Shown piece after piece: positions 1 through 7,657 of a stretch of 22,770 nt of DNA. The translations under genes were made by a program, and so were the position numbers. The DNA lies in contig CALATN010000194.1 of the NCBI GenBank assembly GCA_937891895.1, positions 1 through 22,770 on the forward strand. Reading direction: 5' to 3'. The notes under the pieces are model-generated. The model worked only from the letters and a program-made list of their open reading frames with translations, was not told the DNA's origin and did not search any database. Position 1 is the first letter of the stretch, and each line of letters opens with the position of its first letter. Source of the DNA: an uncultured Clostridia bacterium (GTDB lineage: Bacteria > Bacillota > Clostridia > Oscillospirales > Ruminococcaceae).

Positions 1-268
1 GCGAAAGAGGTGTGTTTTTCTTTGACTCCATCGCTGTACGAATATACTCAATGTAATCAGCTTTTGCTGCGAGCTGATAGCATGAGCCGAGTTTTAAAAC
101 AGTAAGCGCACTTTCTGTTGACTCATATCTGTCTATAAGCAATTGTATAAGTTTCACTAATGTGTCATGCTCAATACCTGCAGCATCAGAAAGTTTTTCA
201 GCTTCAATTGGTTCGCCGTGGGCAAAGAGTATTGCTTCTATTACAGAAACCCCTTCATTTATTTTCAT
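1..268 (-). CDS. scpB: Segregation and condensation protein ScpB (5' part; cut by window edge)
   Basis: Reading the minus strand from the ATG at 268 gives 89 codons with no stop before the window edge, beginning MKINEGVSVIEAILFAHGEP and continuing as helix-rich sequence. This matches the N-terminal winged-helix part of ScpB, which opens with the same 'EAILFA.GEP' pattern. ScpB dimerises and binds the kleisin ScpA to form the Smc-ScpAB condensin that loads near the origin and resolves sister chromosomes. Its start overlaps the scpA stop in an ATGA arrangement (265-268), which implies translational coupling. The C-terminal half lies outside the window. Confidence 0.9.
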   Translation of the reverse strand, partial: MKINEGVSVIEAILFAHGEPIEAEKLSDAAGIEHDTLVKLIQLLIDRYESTESALTVLKLGSCYQLAAKADYIEYIRTAMESKKNTPLS

Positions 269-1011
269 TGATAAGATACCTCCGTATCGGTAAGTCCTGT
301 CGAGTCAGCTGCTTTTCGGCTTTTGTTGAATGTAATAATTGTATTATCGTCATTAAGCCATATTCTGCCGGATTTGGTCAGTTCGAGTATAGCAAGAAAT
401 GTTGCAACACGCTCAGAACGATTGTTCATTCCTTCGAATAAGCCGTCCATCATACAGCTTCCGGATTTATATAAGTGACGCAGTACATATATGATTTTTG
501 ATGTTACAGAAACTATCTTCTTTTTTACAATTGTGTTAAATGCTTCTGTTCTGATCTTTTCATTCTGAGGTTTGATCTGAATTTTTAAGTAAGCGTCAAG
601 CAGTTCTTGAGGCTCATGAGTAAGGGTATAGGTGTTGTCAAACTCTATTTTTAATGGTTTCCTGACAGCATTTACATTTCCAATGTAACGCTCTTTCATA
701 AGCTCGGCTGCTTTTTTACAGAGGGAATATTCAATAAGCTTGCCCTGAAGTTCCTTTTTCAGCTGTTCAGCTTCTTCGTGCTGAGGAAGAAGGGATACAG
801 TCTTGATATACACAAGACGTGCAGCCATTTCAAGAAATTCCCCTGCTATTTCCATATTCTGTTCAGACATTCTGTCAATATACTCCATATACTGGTCAAG
901 CAAGGTGACTATAGGAATATCATTGATATTAAGTTTATGCTTTGAAATCAGATGCAGAAGCAGGTCAAGAGGACCTTCGAAGATTTCAAGCTTAAACGAC
1001 ATTTGTTCCAT
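265..1011 (-). CDS. scpA: Segregation and condensation protein ScpA (kleisin)
   Basis: The 248-residue protein begins MEQMSFKLEIFEGPLDLLLH; 'F.GPLDLLLHLI' followed by 'DIPI..L.DQY..Y' is the ScpA N-terminal signature. ScpA is the kleisin that bridges the Smc heads and carries the ScpB dimer. Length fits the usual 240-260 residues. The start at 1011 is chosen because a GGAG site (1020-1023) lies 7 bases upstream; the internal Met4 would leave it too far away. The gene follows the M50 protease with a 15-base gap and overlaps scpB, so the three form one minus-strand unit. The protease-scpA-scpB order is common in Firmicutes. No odd features seen. Confidence 0.95.
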   Translation of the reverse strand: MEQMSFKLEIFEGPLDLLLHLISKHKLNINDIPIVTLLDQYMEYIDRMSEQNMEIAGEFLEMAARLVYIKTVSLLPQHEEAEQLKKELQGKLIEYSLCKKAAELMKERYIGNVNAVRKPLKIEFDNTYTLTHEPQELLDAYLKIQIKPQNEKIRTEAFNTIVKKKIVSVTSKIIYVLRHLYKSGSCMMDGLFEGMNNRSERVATFLAILELTKSGRIWLNDDNTIITFNKSRKAADSTGLTDTEVSYQ

Positions 1012-1026
1012 TTAATTTACTCCAAA

Positions 1027-1662
1027 TCATATAAATAGCATATCTATCCAACCTGATAGATAATTCATAGTTTCAAGTGTTTTTACTTGTAGAAAAGCAA
1101 GTGGTGTATCAAGCAGGCCAAGCCATATTACGGCAAAAAGGATAATAAAAATGATATTTTCATATTTCATAACCTTGAAATAAAGCTTTTCAGGCAGAAT
1201 TAACAGCAAAATTCTTGAGCCATCAAGCGGTGGAACAGGTATCAGGTTAAACACAGCCAACCCAACATTGATAAGCATTGCATTTATGCAAATTATTGAA
1301 AGTTCCTCGCTTGTTTCAGTGTATAAAAGAATTTTTGACAAAATCATTGCAATATAAGCAAGAATAAGATTTGATACAGGACCAGCTAATGAAGAAAGAG
1401 CCATACCCAGCTTGCGCTTCTTGAAATTATTGGGATTGATTGGTACAGGCTTTGCCCAGCCGAAACCAGCAAAAAGCATAAGGATTGTACCCCATAAATC
1501 AAGATGTTTTATAGGATTAAGAGTAATTCTTCCCTGTTTTTCAGCTGTATCGTCACCAAGCCACTTTGCGACAAGTGCATGGGCACATTCATGTATCGGG
1601 AAAGCAATAAGCAGAATTATTCCGTGGATAAGGATTTCTGTTATTCGTTCGGTAGAGAACAT
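1027..1662 (-). CDS. Site-2 protease family (M50) membrane metalloprotease
   Basis: The protein is about 211 residues with several hydrophobic segments. It has the zinc motif HECAH (H24, E25, H28) inside the first membrane helix and the second motif NLIPVPPLDGSR (about 139-150, metal ligand D147), plus the subfamily pattern 'QGRITLNPIKHLD.WGT'. This is the short M50/S2P type lacking a PDZ domain; such enzymes cut membrane proteins within the bilayer, and the substrate cannot be told here. The frame extends upstream to a TTG at 1737, but that TTG is the -35 box of a good promoter, so the ATG at 1662 is taken as the start; an AAAGGGG stretch lies about 15 bases upstream, a rather long spacing. 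First gene of the protease-scpA-scpB unit. Confidence 0.88.
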   Translation of the reverse strand: MFSTERITEILIHGIILLIAFPIHECAHALVAKWLGDDTAEKQGRITLNPIKHLDLWGTILMLFAGFGWAKPVPINPNNFKKRKLGMALSSLAGPVSNLILAYIAMILSKILLYTETSEELSIICINAMLINVGLAVFNLIPVPPLDGSRILLLILPEKLYFKVMKYENIIFIILFAVIWLGLLDTPLAFLQVKTLETMNYLSGWIDMLFI

Positions 1663-1708
1663 AATTAAATATGTATTCCCCTTTCGGATATAATTACAAT
1701 CATATTTT

Positions 1709-1737
1709 AATATACCATATTCTTCACAAAAATACAA
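1709..1737 (-). promoter_or_regulatory. Sigma-A promoter for M50 protease-scpA-scpB
   Basis: Minus strand: -35 TTGTAT (1737-1732), 17-base spacer, -10 TATATT (1714-1709). Predicted start is near 1702, about 40 bases before the ATG at 1662. It faces away from the rpmB promoter; the roughly 70 bases between them are A/T-rich with no other signal seen. Confidence 0.7.
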
Positions 1738-1807
1738 GGTGAAATCTCAATTTTTAGCCGTATTTCCAAAAATAATTTGAATTTTCAAACTTTTTTTCAA
1801 AAAAGGC

Positions 1808-1836
1808 TTGCAATCGTGAAAGTTTTGTGATAAAAT
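1808..1836 (+). promoter_or_regulatory. Sigma-A promoter for rpmB
   Basis: -35 TTGCAA (1808-1813), 17-base spacer, -10 TAAAAT (1831-1836), predicted start near 1843, leaving a leader of about 40 bases before rpmB. Confidence 0.75.
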
Positions 1837-1882
1837 AGTAGCGTTGACTTTATAAATGATATTGAAAAGGAGGTGTAACCCC

Positions 1883-2071
1883 ATGGCAAAGTGCGATATT
1901 TGCGGAAAGGGTGTTACTTTCGGTATAAAGGTTTCCCACTCACATCACCGTTCCAACAGAACTTGGAAGCCAAACGTTAAGCGTGTAAAGGCTATTGTAA
2001 ACGGTACTCCTAAGCATATCTATGTATGCACAAGATGTCTCCGTTCCGGCAAGGTTACAAGAGCTGTGTAA
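1883..2071 (+). CDS. rpmB: 50S ribosomal protein L28 (bL28), zinc-binding type
   Basis: 62 residues beginning MAKCDICGKGVTFG and containing 'SHSHHRSNRTWKPNV', the bL28 signature; 62 residues is the normal length. Two CxxC pairs (C4/C7 and C49/C52) make it the zinc-ribbon (C+) form rather than the zinc-free paralogue that some Firmicutes make when zinc is scarce. A very strong AAAGGAGGTG site lies just upstream of the ATG at 1883; the frame extends nine codons further upstream but that region contains the ribosome site itself. Monocistronic: own promoter and own terminator. Confidence 0.97.
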   Translation: MAKCDICGKGVTFGIKVSHSHHRSNRTWKPNVKRVKAIVNGTPKHIYVCTRCLRSGKVTRAV

Positions 2072-2092
2072 TTTACCGTATATGTACACAAC

Positions 2093-2126
2093 AAACGGCA
2101 CTGATTTTTCAGTTGCCGTTTTTTCT
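2093..2126 (+). terminator. Rho-independent terminator of rpmB
   Basis: AAACGGCA (2093-2100) pairs with TGCCGTTT, extended inward by CTGA/TCAG with one bulged base, and is followed by a T-rich run. Confidence 0.8.
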
Positions 2127-2159
2127 TTTTATATACTTCCCTGCTATTTATAAAAGTTT

Positions 2160-2185
2160 GACCCGAGAATGTAGTTTCTCGGGTC
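2160..2185 (-). terminator. Hairpin terminating the minus-strand unit ending at 2201
   Basis: A perfect 10-bp stem GACCCGAGAA / TTCTCGGGTC with a 6-base loop lies 15 bases beyond the stop of the minus-strand membrane protein. The following tract on that strand (AAACTTTTA) is a weak T-run, so termination strength is uncertain; it may also back up the rpmB terminator from the other side. Confidence 0.6.
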
Positions 2186-2200
2186 ATTTCAGTGTAAGAT

Positions 2201-2638
2201 TTACTTGTGGTTGGTTTGTTTTAATAATCTAACTCCAAGTATAAATACAAAACCACCAAGTGCAATGAAAAAAGACCATATGATATTCCAATATGGTGAA
2301 TTCACATCAAACATAAGTAACAGCAATTTGTTCCAAAACTCCAGTCCAATTGCTATTGCGAACAAATCAAACAGGACATATGCTCCGCCAAACAGATATA
2401 TCCATCTCCACCAGTAATTATGTTGTAAATTACGAACGAATGTTATAATACCTAATATACAAAGCAAAGCTAATATTCCCATTAATGAAAAATAGAAAAT
2501 ACCTTTTGTATATAAAATACCAATCCAAAAGTCTGAATATGATTTTCTGTCAATCAATCCCCATACTCTATGTAAATGAAATAATCCAAAAAATATAAAA
2601 AACCAGGGTTCCCATAACAATATTCTTTTTTTATCCAT
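2201..2638 (-). CDS. Small Trp-rich membrane protein, function unknown
   Basis: 145 residues with four predicted membrane segments (about 6-22, 47-68, 79-99 and 117-137) and many Trp/Phe residues near the ends of the helices; N-terminus MDKKRILLWEPWFFIFFGLF, basic C-terminus. I do not assign it to a family and see no catalytic motif. The start at 2638 has a modest AGGA site about 12 bases upstream. It follows the GH5 lipoprotein gene with a 27-base gap, no terminator and the same orientation, so it is probably the last gene of the carboxypeptidase-ung-GH5 unit. It is followed by a strong hairpin. The coding frame is clear, the role is not. Confidence 0.75.
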   Translation of the reverse strand: MDKKRILLWEPWFFIFFGLFHLHRVWGLIDRKSYSDFWIGILYTKGIFYFSLMGILALLCILGIITFVRNLQHNYWWRWIYLFGGAYVLFDLFAIAIGLEFWNKLLLLMFDVNSPYWNIIWSFFIALGGFVFILGVRLLKQTNHK

Positions 2639-2665
2639 ATTACATATCGATCCTATATATTATAT

Positions 2666-4663
2666 TTATTTTGCATCAGAAAGCGTAATACCATTTTCGC
2701 CAAGCGGAATTTCGTGGTCAAGACCGACAAATTTACCATTCTGCTGCCAGAGAACCTCTTTTACAAAGGCATATTTGTCCTCGTCCCAAGTTGTGAAGTC
2801 ATCAAGAACAAGTCCGCCTGTGTCGCCTGAGTTGGAATTGAAGCACCAGAACGTATGGTTGATTTTGTTTTCCTTGATAAGCTGACGGAGATATGTCATC
2901 CACTTGAGGTTAGGATCACGCATAAAGCCGCCCCACTCGCCTATCAGCAGCGGTGCGATATCCTGTTCCTGAATATAGAACCAGTTATCGTACCAGCAAT
3001 CCTTATACAAGCTATCAAAGGTATATCCACCCTTGAACCAAGGCTGTTCATAAACGGTTGGTCCGTAGTCGTGCGGTGAATAAACAAGCTTATTTTGATA
3101 CTTACCGAGGTCAACAGGGTTATCCTTTACGCCACGGAGGTTACCTCCCCACCAGGTGCAGTAGTAGTCCCCCATATTTGTTGAGGAGAAGTCACCGTTG
3201 GATTTTATATCCTTAGGGTAAATTTCAATACCTTCTACCATTACAAGAACGTTAGGGTTCTTGCTAAGCACGGCATTTGCTGCCTTTTCAGCAATATATT
3301 TCCAGTTATCAGAGTCCTTGGAGTCATCCCACTTTGCTCTTGGAGACTCGTTTGCCTTGCCGTGGGGCTCATTTTTCAGGTCATAAGCGATGATTGTGTC
3401 GTCGTTTTTATAACGTTCTGACATCCATGAAAGTGAGTCAAGGAAATCCTGTTCGGATATATTGCCTTCTGACCATATTGGTTTCATATGACCCATGGCG
3501 TCAGTTTTGGCACTGTGAATGTCAATCATAATCTTGATACCGTTTGCACGACACTGACCAACTACATAGTCAAAAATTTCAAGGCTGTTCATGCCTACGA
3601 GGTATGAATTTGTTGCCTGATTGAAGTTCGCGTTGGGGTAATTGCCGTTTGACCATTCCTTGATAAGCTCAGTTGAAATCGGAATTCTGAGCAGGTTAAA
3701 CCCTCTGTCAGCAATTGCTGACAGAGATGTATTCAAGTCGCAAGCCCAAAGACCGTCAAAGGTATTCGTGCCTGTATTATAGCCAAACCAGTTAATACCT
3801 GTAAGCCACACTTCCTTTCCATCCTTGTCAAGAATTTTACTGCCATCTGTATGAAGCCAGTCATCTGTTGTTGGATCGGGTACATCCTTAGCCTGTTTGA
3901 TTTTGGGATTATTGTTTCCAACAGAGCCATTATTTGAATTACTATTATTGTTGTTATTATTGTTTGAAGAACCTGTGACAGTTGTTGTGCCATATTTAAC
4001 AGTTGCTTCGGATGCGTCGATTTCACCTGGGTTGCACAATATCATACCGAATGTGCCTTCACTTCCGCTGTCAATTTTTGAGTTGTGCTCAACAGGAGTA
4101 ACTGTAAGCGTTCCACCCTTTACACTTATTTCGCAGTTCCAGAACTGGTCAACACTTACACCGGAAGCAGCTTTGATTGTTACTGTCCAGCTGCCGATCG
4201 GTTTATCTGAGTCATTTCTTACAGTGCCGTCAAGTTGTGTAAATTTATCACTTCCATTATCCCAGCTATTGCCAGCATTAAGCACGAGTGTTACATCTTT
4301 GCTGGAAGTTTGTTTTTCAACTGAATCAGGTTTATTCTCTTCTGCTTCAGCAGCTGAGGATTCTGAGATTACATCTGTCTTGATTTCAATATTGTCTGCG
4401 GATTCAGTAATGGCTGTTTCAGGTGTATGTTCAGCACCAACAGCACCATTGCCTCCATATGGGTCGTAGTCATCGGCAAATGGGTCATATCCTTCTCCGA
4501 AAAAAACAATTGTTTCAGATTTTGGTTCTGTTTCATCTTGCTTTTCAGTTACAGTTGTATTTGTTGCAGATGCCGTTGTAGTATCAGTTTTGTTTTTACT
4601 ACATGCAGAAAATGTTGATAAAATCATTAATGTAGATAAAATCAATGCTATGCCTTTTTTCAT
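2666..4663 (-). CDS. Lipoprotein GH5 cellulase with CBM2-like domain
   Basis: 665 residues. In order: lipoprotein signal peptide with lipobox F-S-A-C (acylated Cys21); Ser/Thr/acid-rich linker to about 120; a CBM2-like beta-sandwich (about 121-228, with 'GSWTVTIK', 'FWNCEISVKGGTLTVTP' and 'SGSEGTFG'); an Asn-run linker (about 234-252); and a GH5 catalytic barrel (about 265-645). Catalytic residues are visible: acid/base E432 in DLKNEP and nucleophile E576 in LLIGEWGGF; 'GINWFGYNTG...GLWACDL' resembles endoglucanases of GH5 subfamily 1. It should cut beta-1,4-glucan at the cell surface, tethered to the membrane rather than in a cellulosome (no dockerin). GGGGAG lies 6 bases before the ATG, and only 17 bases separate it from ung. 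Exact substrate (cellulose, xyloglucan, mixed-linkage glucan) is not certain. Confidence 0.92.
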   Translation of the reverse strand: MKKGIALILSTLMILSTFSACSKNKTDTTTASATNTTVTEKQDETEPKSETIVFFGEGYDPFADDYDPYGGNGAVGAEHTPETAITESADNIEIKTDVISESSAAEAEENKPDSVEKQTSSKDVTLVLNAGNSWDNGSDKFTQLDGTVRNDSDKPIGSWTVTIKAASGVSVDQFWNCEISVKGGTLTVTPVEHNSKIDSGSEGTFGMILCNPGEIDASEATVKYGTTTVTGSSNNNNNNNSNSNNGSVGNNNPKIKQAKDVPDPTTDDWLHTDGSKILDKDGKEVWLTGINWFGYNTGTNTFDGLWACDLNTSLSAIADRGFNLLRIPISTELIKEWSNGNYPNANFNQATNSYLVGMNSLEIFDYVVGQCRANGIKIMIDIHSAKTDAMGHMKPIWSEGNISEQDFLDSLSWMSERYKNDDTIIAYDLKNEPHGKANESPRAKWDDSKDSDNWKYIAEKAANAVLSKNPNVLVMVEGIEIYPKDIKSNGDFSSTNMGDYYCTWWGGNLRGVKDNPVDLGKYQNKLVYSPHDYGPTVYEQPWFKGGYTFDSLYKDCWYDNWFYIQEQDIAPLLIGEWGGFMRDPNLKWMTYLRQLIKENKINHTFWCFNSNSGDTGGLVLDDFTTWDEDKYAFVKEVLWQQNGKFVGLDHEIPLGENGITLSDAK

Positions 4664-4680
4664 TATGTACTCCCCTTTTG

Positions 4681-5349
4681 TTAATCAATTCTCCAATCAA
4701 TAGGTGCAATACCGTGATTTGCGAGAAAATCATTTGTTTTTGAAAAATGTTTGCATCCGAAAAATCCGTTGAAAGCTGATAACGGGCTTGGGTGTGCTGC
4801 TTGCAGAATCAAGTGATTTGGATTGGTTATAAGCTTCATCTTTTGTTTTGCATTGTTGCCCCAAAGAATGAAAACTATAGGTTGTTCACGTTTGTTAAGA
4901 AGTTCAATTACCTTATCTGTAAAGATTTCCCATCCCATATTTCTGTGAGAATTGGCTTGTCCTCCTCTTACGGTAAGAACAGCATTCATCATCAGTACAC
5001 CATTATCTGCCCATTTTTTCAGGTAACCGTGGCTTGCGGGCGGAATACCAAGATCAGAATAAAGTTCTTTATACATATTTTGAAGTGAAGGCGGAATTGC
5101 TATACCTTTTTGGACTGAAAAACAAAGACCGTGAGCTTGTCCAGGACCATGATAAGGGTCTTGACCGATTATAACTGCCTTTACTTCGGAATATGATGTG
5201 AATTTCAGGGCATTGAAAATATCATACATATTTGGGTAAACCTGATATGTAAAGTATTCTTTTTTCAGAAAATCTCGTAATTTAAGATAGTAATCCTTTT
5301 GAAATTCATCTTTCAGGAGTTCATCCCATTCATTTCCTATATTAACCAT
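4681..5349 (-). CDS. ung: Uracil-DNA glycosylase (family 1)
   Basis: 222 residues, the usual length. The water-activating motif GQDPYHGPGQAHGLCFSV gives the catalytic Asp64, and HPSPLSAFNGFFGCKHF gives His186 and the DNA-intercalation loop, matching E. coli D64 and H187. It removes uracil from DNA to start base-excision repair. The ATG at 5349 abuts the stop of the upstream carboxypeptidase gene directly (TAA then ATG, no gap), with the AGAAGG site inside the end of that gene, so translation is probably coupled. GH5 follows after 17 bases. Confidence 0.97.
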   Translation of the reverse strand: MVNIGNEWDELLKDEFQKDYYLKLRDFLKKEYFTYQVYPNMYDIFNALKFTSYSEVKAVIIGQDPYHGPGQAHGLCFSVQKGIAIPPSLQNMYKELYSDLGIPPASHGYLKKWADNGVLMMNAVLTVRGGQANSHRNMGWEIFTDKVIELLNKREQPIVFILWGNNAKQKMKLITNPNHLILQAAHPSPLSAFNGFFGCKHFSKTNDFLANHGIAPIDWRID

Positions 5350-6501
5350 TTATATACCTTCTTTATTTCTGATTTGTACAAATGCAGCATCAAGAAGTGC
5401 GATTGTATCATTCCATCTGATTGCAGATGTTTCAGAACCGAATACAATACAAACGACATCATGATCAAAGCGTTCTGCTGTAGCTACAACACAATATCCG
5501 GACTGGTCGGTCATACCTGTTTTTAATCCGTTGGCATACATATAGTAGCAATCGCTGTATTCATGAAGAAGTAAATTGGAGTTTTCCCAGGATACTTCTT
5601 CACCACTTATAAAAGTTGCGTATTTGTTTGCTTTTCCGGCGGATTCCATAAGCAATGGTTTTTGACGTGCGTAAAGTGTGATTTTAAGCATATCAAGAAC
5701 TGTTGTATAATGATTGTCATCATGGAATCCATCAGGAGCGGTGAAATGTGTATTTTCAGCACCAATATACATGGCTGCCCTGTTCATTTCATCAACAAAT
5801 GTCTGAACGGCTTTTTCAGTTGTAATCATATCATTTCCTGCAATTACACGTCCCACATTTGCTGCAGCTACATAAGAAGCATCATTTCCTGACGGAAGCA
5901 TAATTGCGTCAATCATCGTTGGAAGGTCAAGTATACTTCCTTTATTTACATATGCAAGACTTGAGCCTGGACTTACCATATCGAGTTCATCACCTGCTGT
6001 AAATTGAAATTCATCAGTTACATTATCAAGAATAACAGCAGATGTAAGAATTTTCGTTGTACTTGCAGGAAAGCATTTTTGGTCGGCATTTTTAGCATAA
6101 AGAACTTCGTCAGCTGTAATATCATATACAATTGCATATTCGGAACGTATAATCATATCAATAGGATATGAGCTTCTTAATCTTGGCTGAGTAATATTAT
6201 ATTTAAGAAGTTCCTTGTCAATTTTTATGTCGTCAATATTTATAGCCGCTTCAATACTTTCGGTTTCTTCAAGATTTTCATTGGTGATTTCACTTACAAG
6301 CCCTATTTGATAATAATTTTCAGCATTAACACTCAGTGGATTTTCAAATGCTTTATTGAACTGAATGACACCAATAACAGTGCCGATAATCAATACAACT
6401 GCAAGAAGCGCACGTACTCTTGCGTAAAAAACTTTTCGCTGTCTTTTTTTCTGAGAATTAGCAATAGGAGTCCCTTTGGATGCACGTTTTTTTCTATTCA
6501 T
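5350..6501 (-). CDS. D-alanyl-D-alanine carboxypeptidase (serine-type, S11/PBP5 family)
   Basis: 383 residues from the ATG at 6501: a basic cytoplasmic tail, one membrane segment (about 31-48), then an extracellular penicillin-binding domain. The three active-site motifs are present: STTK (Ser147, Lys150), SGN (204-206) and KTG (327-329). The enzyme trims the terminal D-Ala from peptidoglycan stem peptides. The anchor is N-terminal, unlike classical PBP5 with its C-terminal amphipathic helix. The frame extends to a TTG at 6528, but AAAGG nine bases before 6501 favours the later start. First gene of the unit with ung, GH5 and the membrane protein. DacF-type or vegetative role cannot be decided from sequence alone. 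Confidence 0.92.
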   Translation of the reverse strand: MNRKKRASKGTPIANSQKKRQRKVFYARVRALLAVVLIIGTVIGVIQFNKAFENPLSVNAENYYQIGLVSEITNENLEETESIEAAINIDDIKIDKELLKYNITQPRLRSSYPIDMIIRSEYAIVYDITADEVLYAKNADQKCFPASTTKILTSAVILDNVTDEFQFTAGDELDMVSPGSSLAYVNKGSILDLPTMIDAIMLPSGNDASYVAAANVGRVIAGNDMITTEKAVQTFVDEMNRAAMYIGAENTHFTAPDGFHDDNHYTTVLDMLKITLYARQKPLLMESAGKANKYATFISGEEVSWENSNLLLHEYSDCYYMYANGLKTGMTDQSGYCVVATAERFDHDVVCIVFGSETSAIRWNDTIALLDAAFVQIRNKEGI

Positions 6502-6544
6502 ATAATTACACCTTTCAAAATAGAACAATTATCCATACTAATAC

Positions 6545-6573
6545 ATATTAACATATATCGGTGGCTTTTTCAA
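6545..6573 (-). promoter_or_regulatory. Sigma-A promoter for carboxypeptidase-ung-GH5 unit
   Basis: Minus strand: -35 TTGAAA (6573-6568), 17-base spacer, -10 TAATAT (6550-6545), start near 6538, leader of about 37 bases. No further clear promoter was seen before ung or GH5. Confidence 0.7.
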
Positions 6574-6614
6574 GCGGATTTTACAATTATAATGATAAAA
6601 TGCTTCATATTTAA

Positions 6615-6643
6615 TTGACAATAATATTGTTTTATGTTAATAT
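6615..6643 (+). promoter_or_regulatory. Sigma-A promoter for exchanger-kinase-trmL unit
   Basis: Consensus -35 TTGACA (6615-6620), 17-base spacer, -10 TAATAT (6638-6643), start near 6650. Divergent from the carboxypeptidase promoter about 40 bases away. The first ATG (6662) would leave only about a 12-base leader without a ribosome site. Confidence 0.8.
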
Positions 6644-6679
6644 GTTTTTTGTAAATTATTTATGAAAGAAGTTGAAAGA

Positions 6680-7639
6680 ATGATTTTATCTGTTTTTTTA
6701 CTTATTATCGGGTTTGTCCTTCTTGTAAAGGGTGCAGACTTTTTTGTAGAAGGGAGTTCAACGATTGCTAAATATCTGAAAATTCCATCAATTATTATTG
6801 GACTTACAATTGTTGCGATGGGAACAAGCGCACCTGAAGCAGCTGTAAGTATTATTGCGGGAATAAATGGTTCAAATGATATTGCTGTCAGCAATGTTTT
6901 GGGTTCAAATATTTTTAATCTTCTGGTAGTAGTTGGTGTAAGTGCAATTATTAAGCCTATAAATATTCAAAATCAGATTATCAGGAAAGAATATCCTTTT
7001 ATGCTTATGGCAACTATTGTTCTTATTGTTATGTCTTTTGATGTAGTAATTGGAAACAGCGCGGATAATATGATTACAAGAAGCGAAGCTATTGTTCTTC
7101 TTATATTTATGTGTGTATTTATATATTCACTTGTTTCTTCTGCACTTCAGTCAAGAAAAGAAAATACAGCTGAAGAAACAGAAAAACCAAAGCATAGCAT
7201 CCCATTAAGTGTAGTATTTACATTAGGTGGTCTTGGAGGAATCATTCTCGGCGGACAGTTTGTTGTTGACAGCGCAGAAAAAATTGCTCTTGGGTTCGGT
7301 ATGAGCGAAACACTTGTTGGCCTTACAATTGTTGCTGTTGGTACTTCCCTGCCTGAGCTTGTTACAAGTATTGTTGCGGCTAAAAAGGGTGAAAGCGATA
7401 TAGCGGTTGGTAATGTTGTCGGTTCAAATATTTTCAATATATTGTTTGTATTGGCTTCTTCTGCTGTAATTACTCCAATGGGTGTAAATGCTCTTTGTCT
7501 TACAGATATGCTTATTCTTATTGCTGCTTCATTGTTTGCATATGTATTCTGCATTACTAAGAATAAGGTTAACAGAGTGGAAGGTGTTATTCTCACAACT
7601 ACTTATGTGGCATATCTTTTTTATGCAATAATCAGATAA
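6680..7639 (+). CDS. Calcium/sodium exchanger (CaCA family, YrbG type)
   Basis: About 319 residues with roughly ten membrane segments. The two inverted alpha-repeats of the CaCA family are plain: 'GLTIVAMGTSAPEAAVS...DIAVSNVLGSNIFN' in the first half and 'GLTIVAVGTSLPELVTS...DIAVGNVVGSNIFN' in the second; the paired Glu (GTSxPE) and Asn/Asp residues coordinate Ca2+ and Na+. It should expel Ca2+ using the Na+ or H+ gradient. The frame opens at 6662, but ATG 6680 gives the family-typical start MILSVFLLIIGFVLLVKGAD and a GAAG-like site upstream, so it is preferred. The kinase gene follows after 18 bases. Confidence 0.92.
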   Translation: MILSVFLLIIGFVLLVKGADFFVEGSSTIAKYLKIPSIIIGLTIVAMGTSAPEAAVSIIAGINGSNDIAVSNVLGSNIFNLLVVVGVSAIIKPINIQNQIIRKEYPFMLMATIVLIVMSFDVVIGNSADNMITRSEAIVLLIFMCVFIYSLVSSALQSRKENTAEETEKPKHSIPLSVVFTLGGLGGIILGGQFVVDSAEKIALGFGMSETLVGLTIVAVGTSLPELVTSIVAAKKGESDIAVGNVVGSNIFNILFVLASSAVITPMGVNALCLTDMLILIAASLFAYVFCITKNKVNRVEGVILTTTYVAYLFYAIIR

Positions 7640-7657
7640 TTGAAAGGTTGCAAAAAT

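Noticed and set aside
1663..1737. Upstream extension of the M50 protease to a TTG at 1737
   Set aside because: That TTG is the -35 box of the promoter and would not be transcribed from it; there is also no ribosome site before it.
3897..4469. 190-codon plus-strand frame opposite the GH5 gene
   Set aside because: It mirrors the Asn- and Ser/Thr-rich linkers and the CBM of the GH5 protein (poly-Leu against Asn codons); it has no ribosome site of note, and GH5 is unambiguous.
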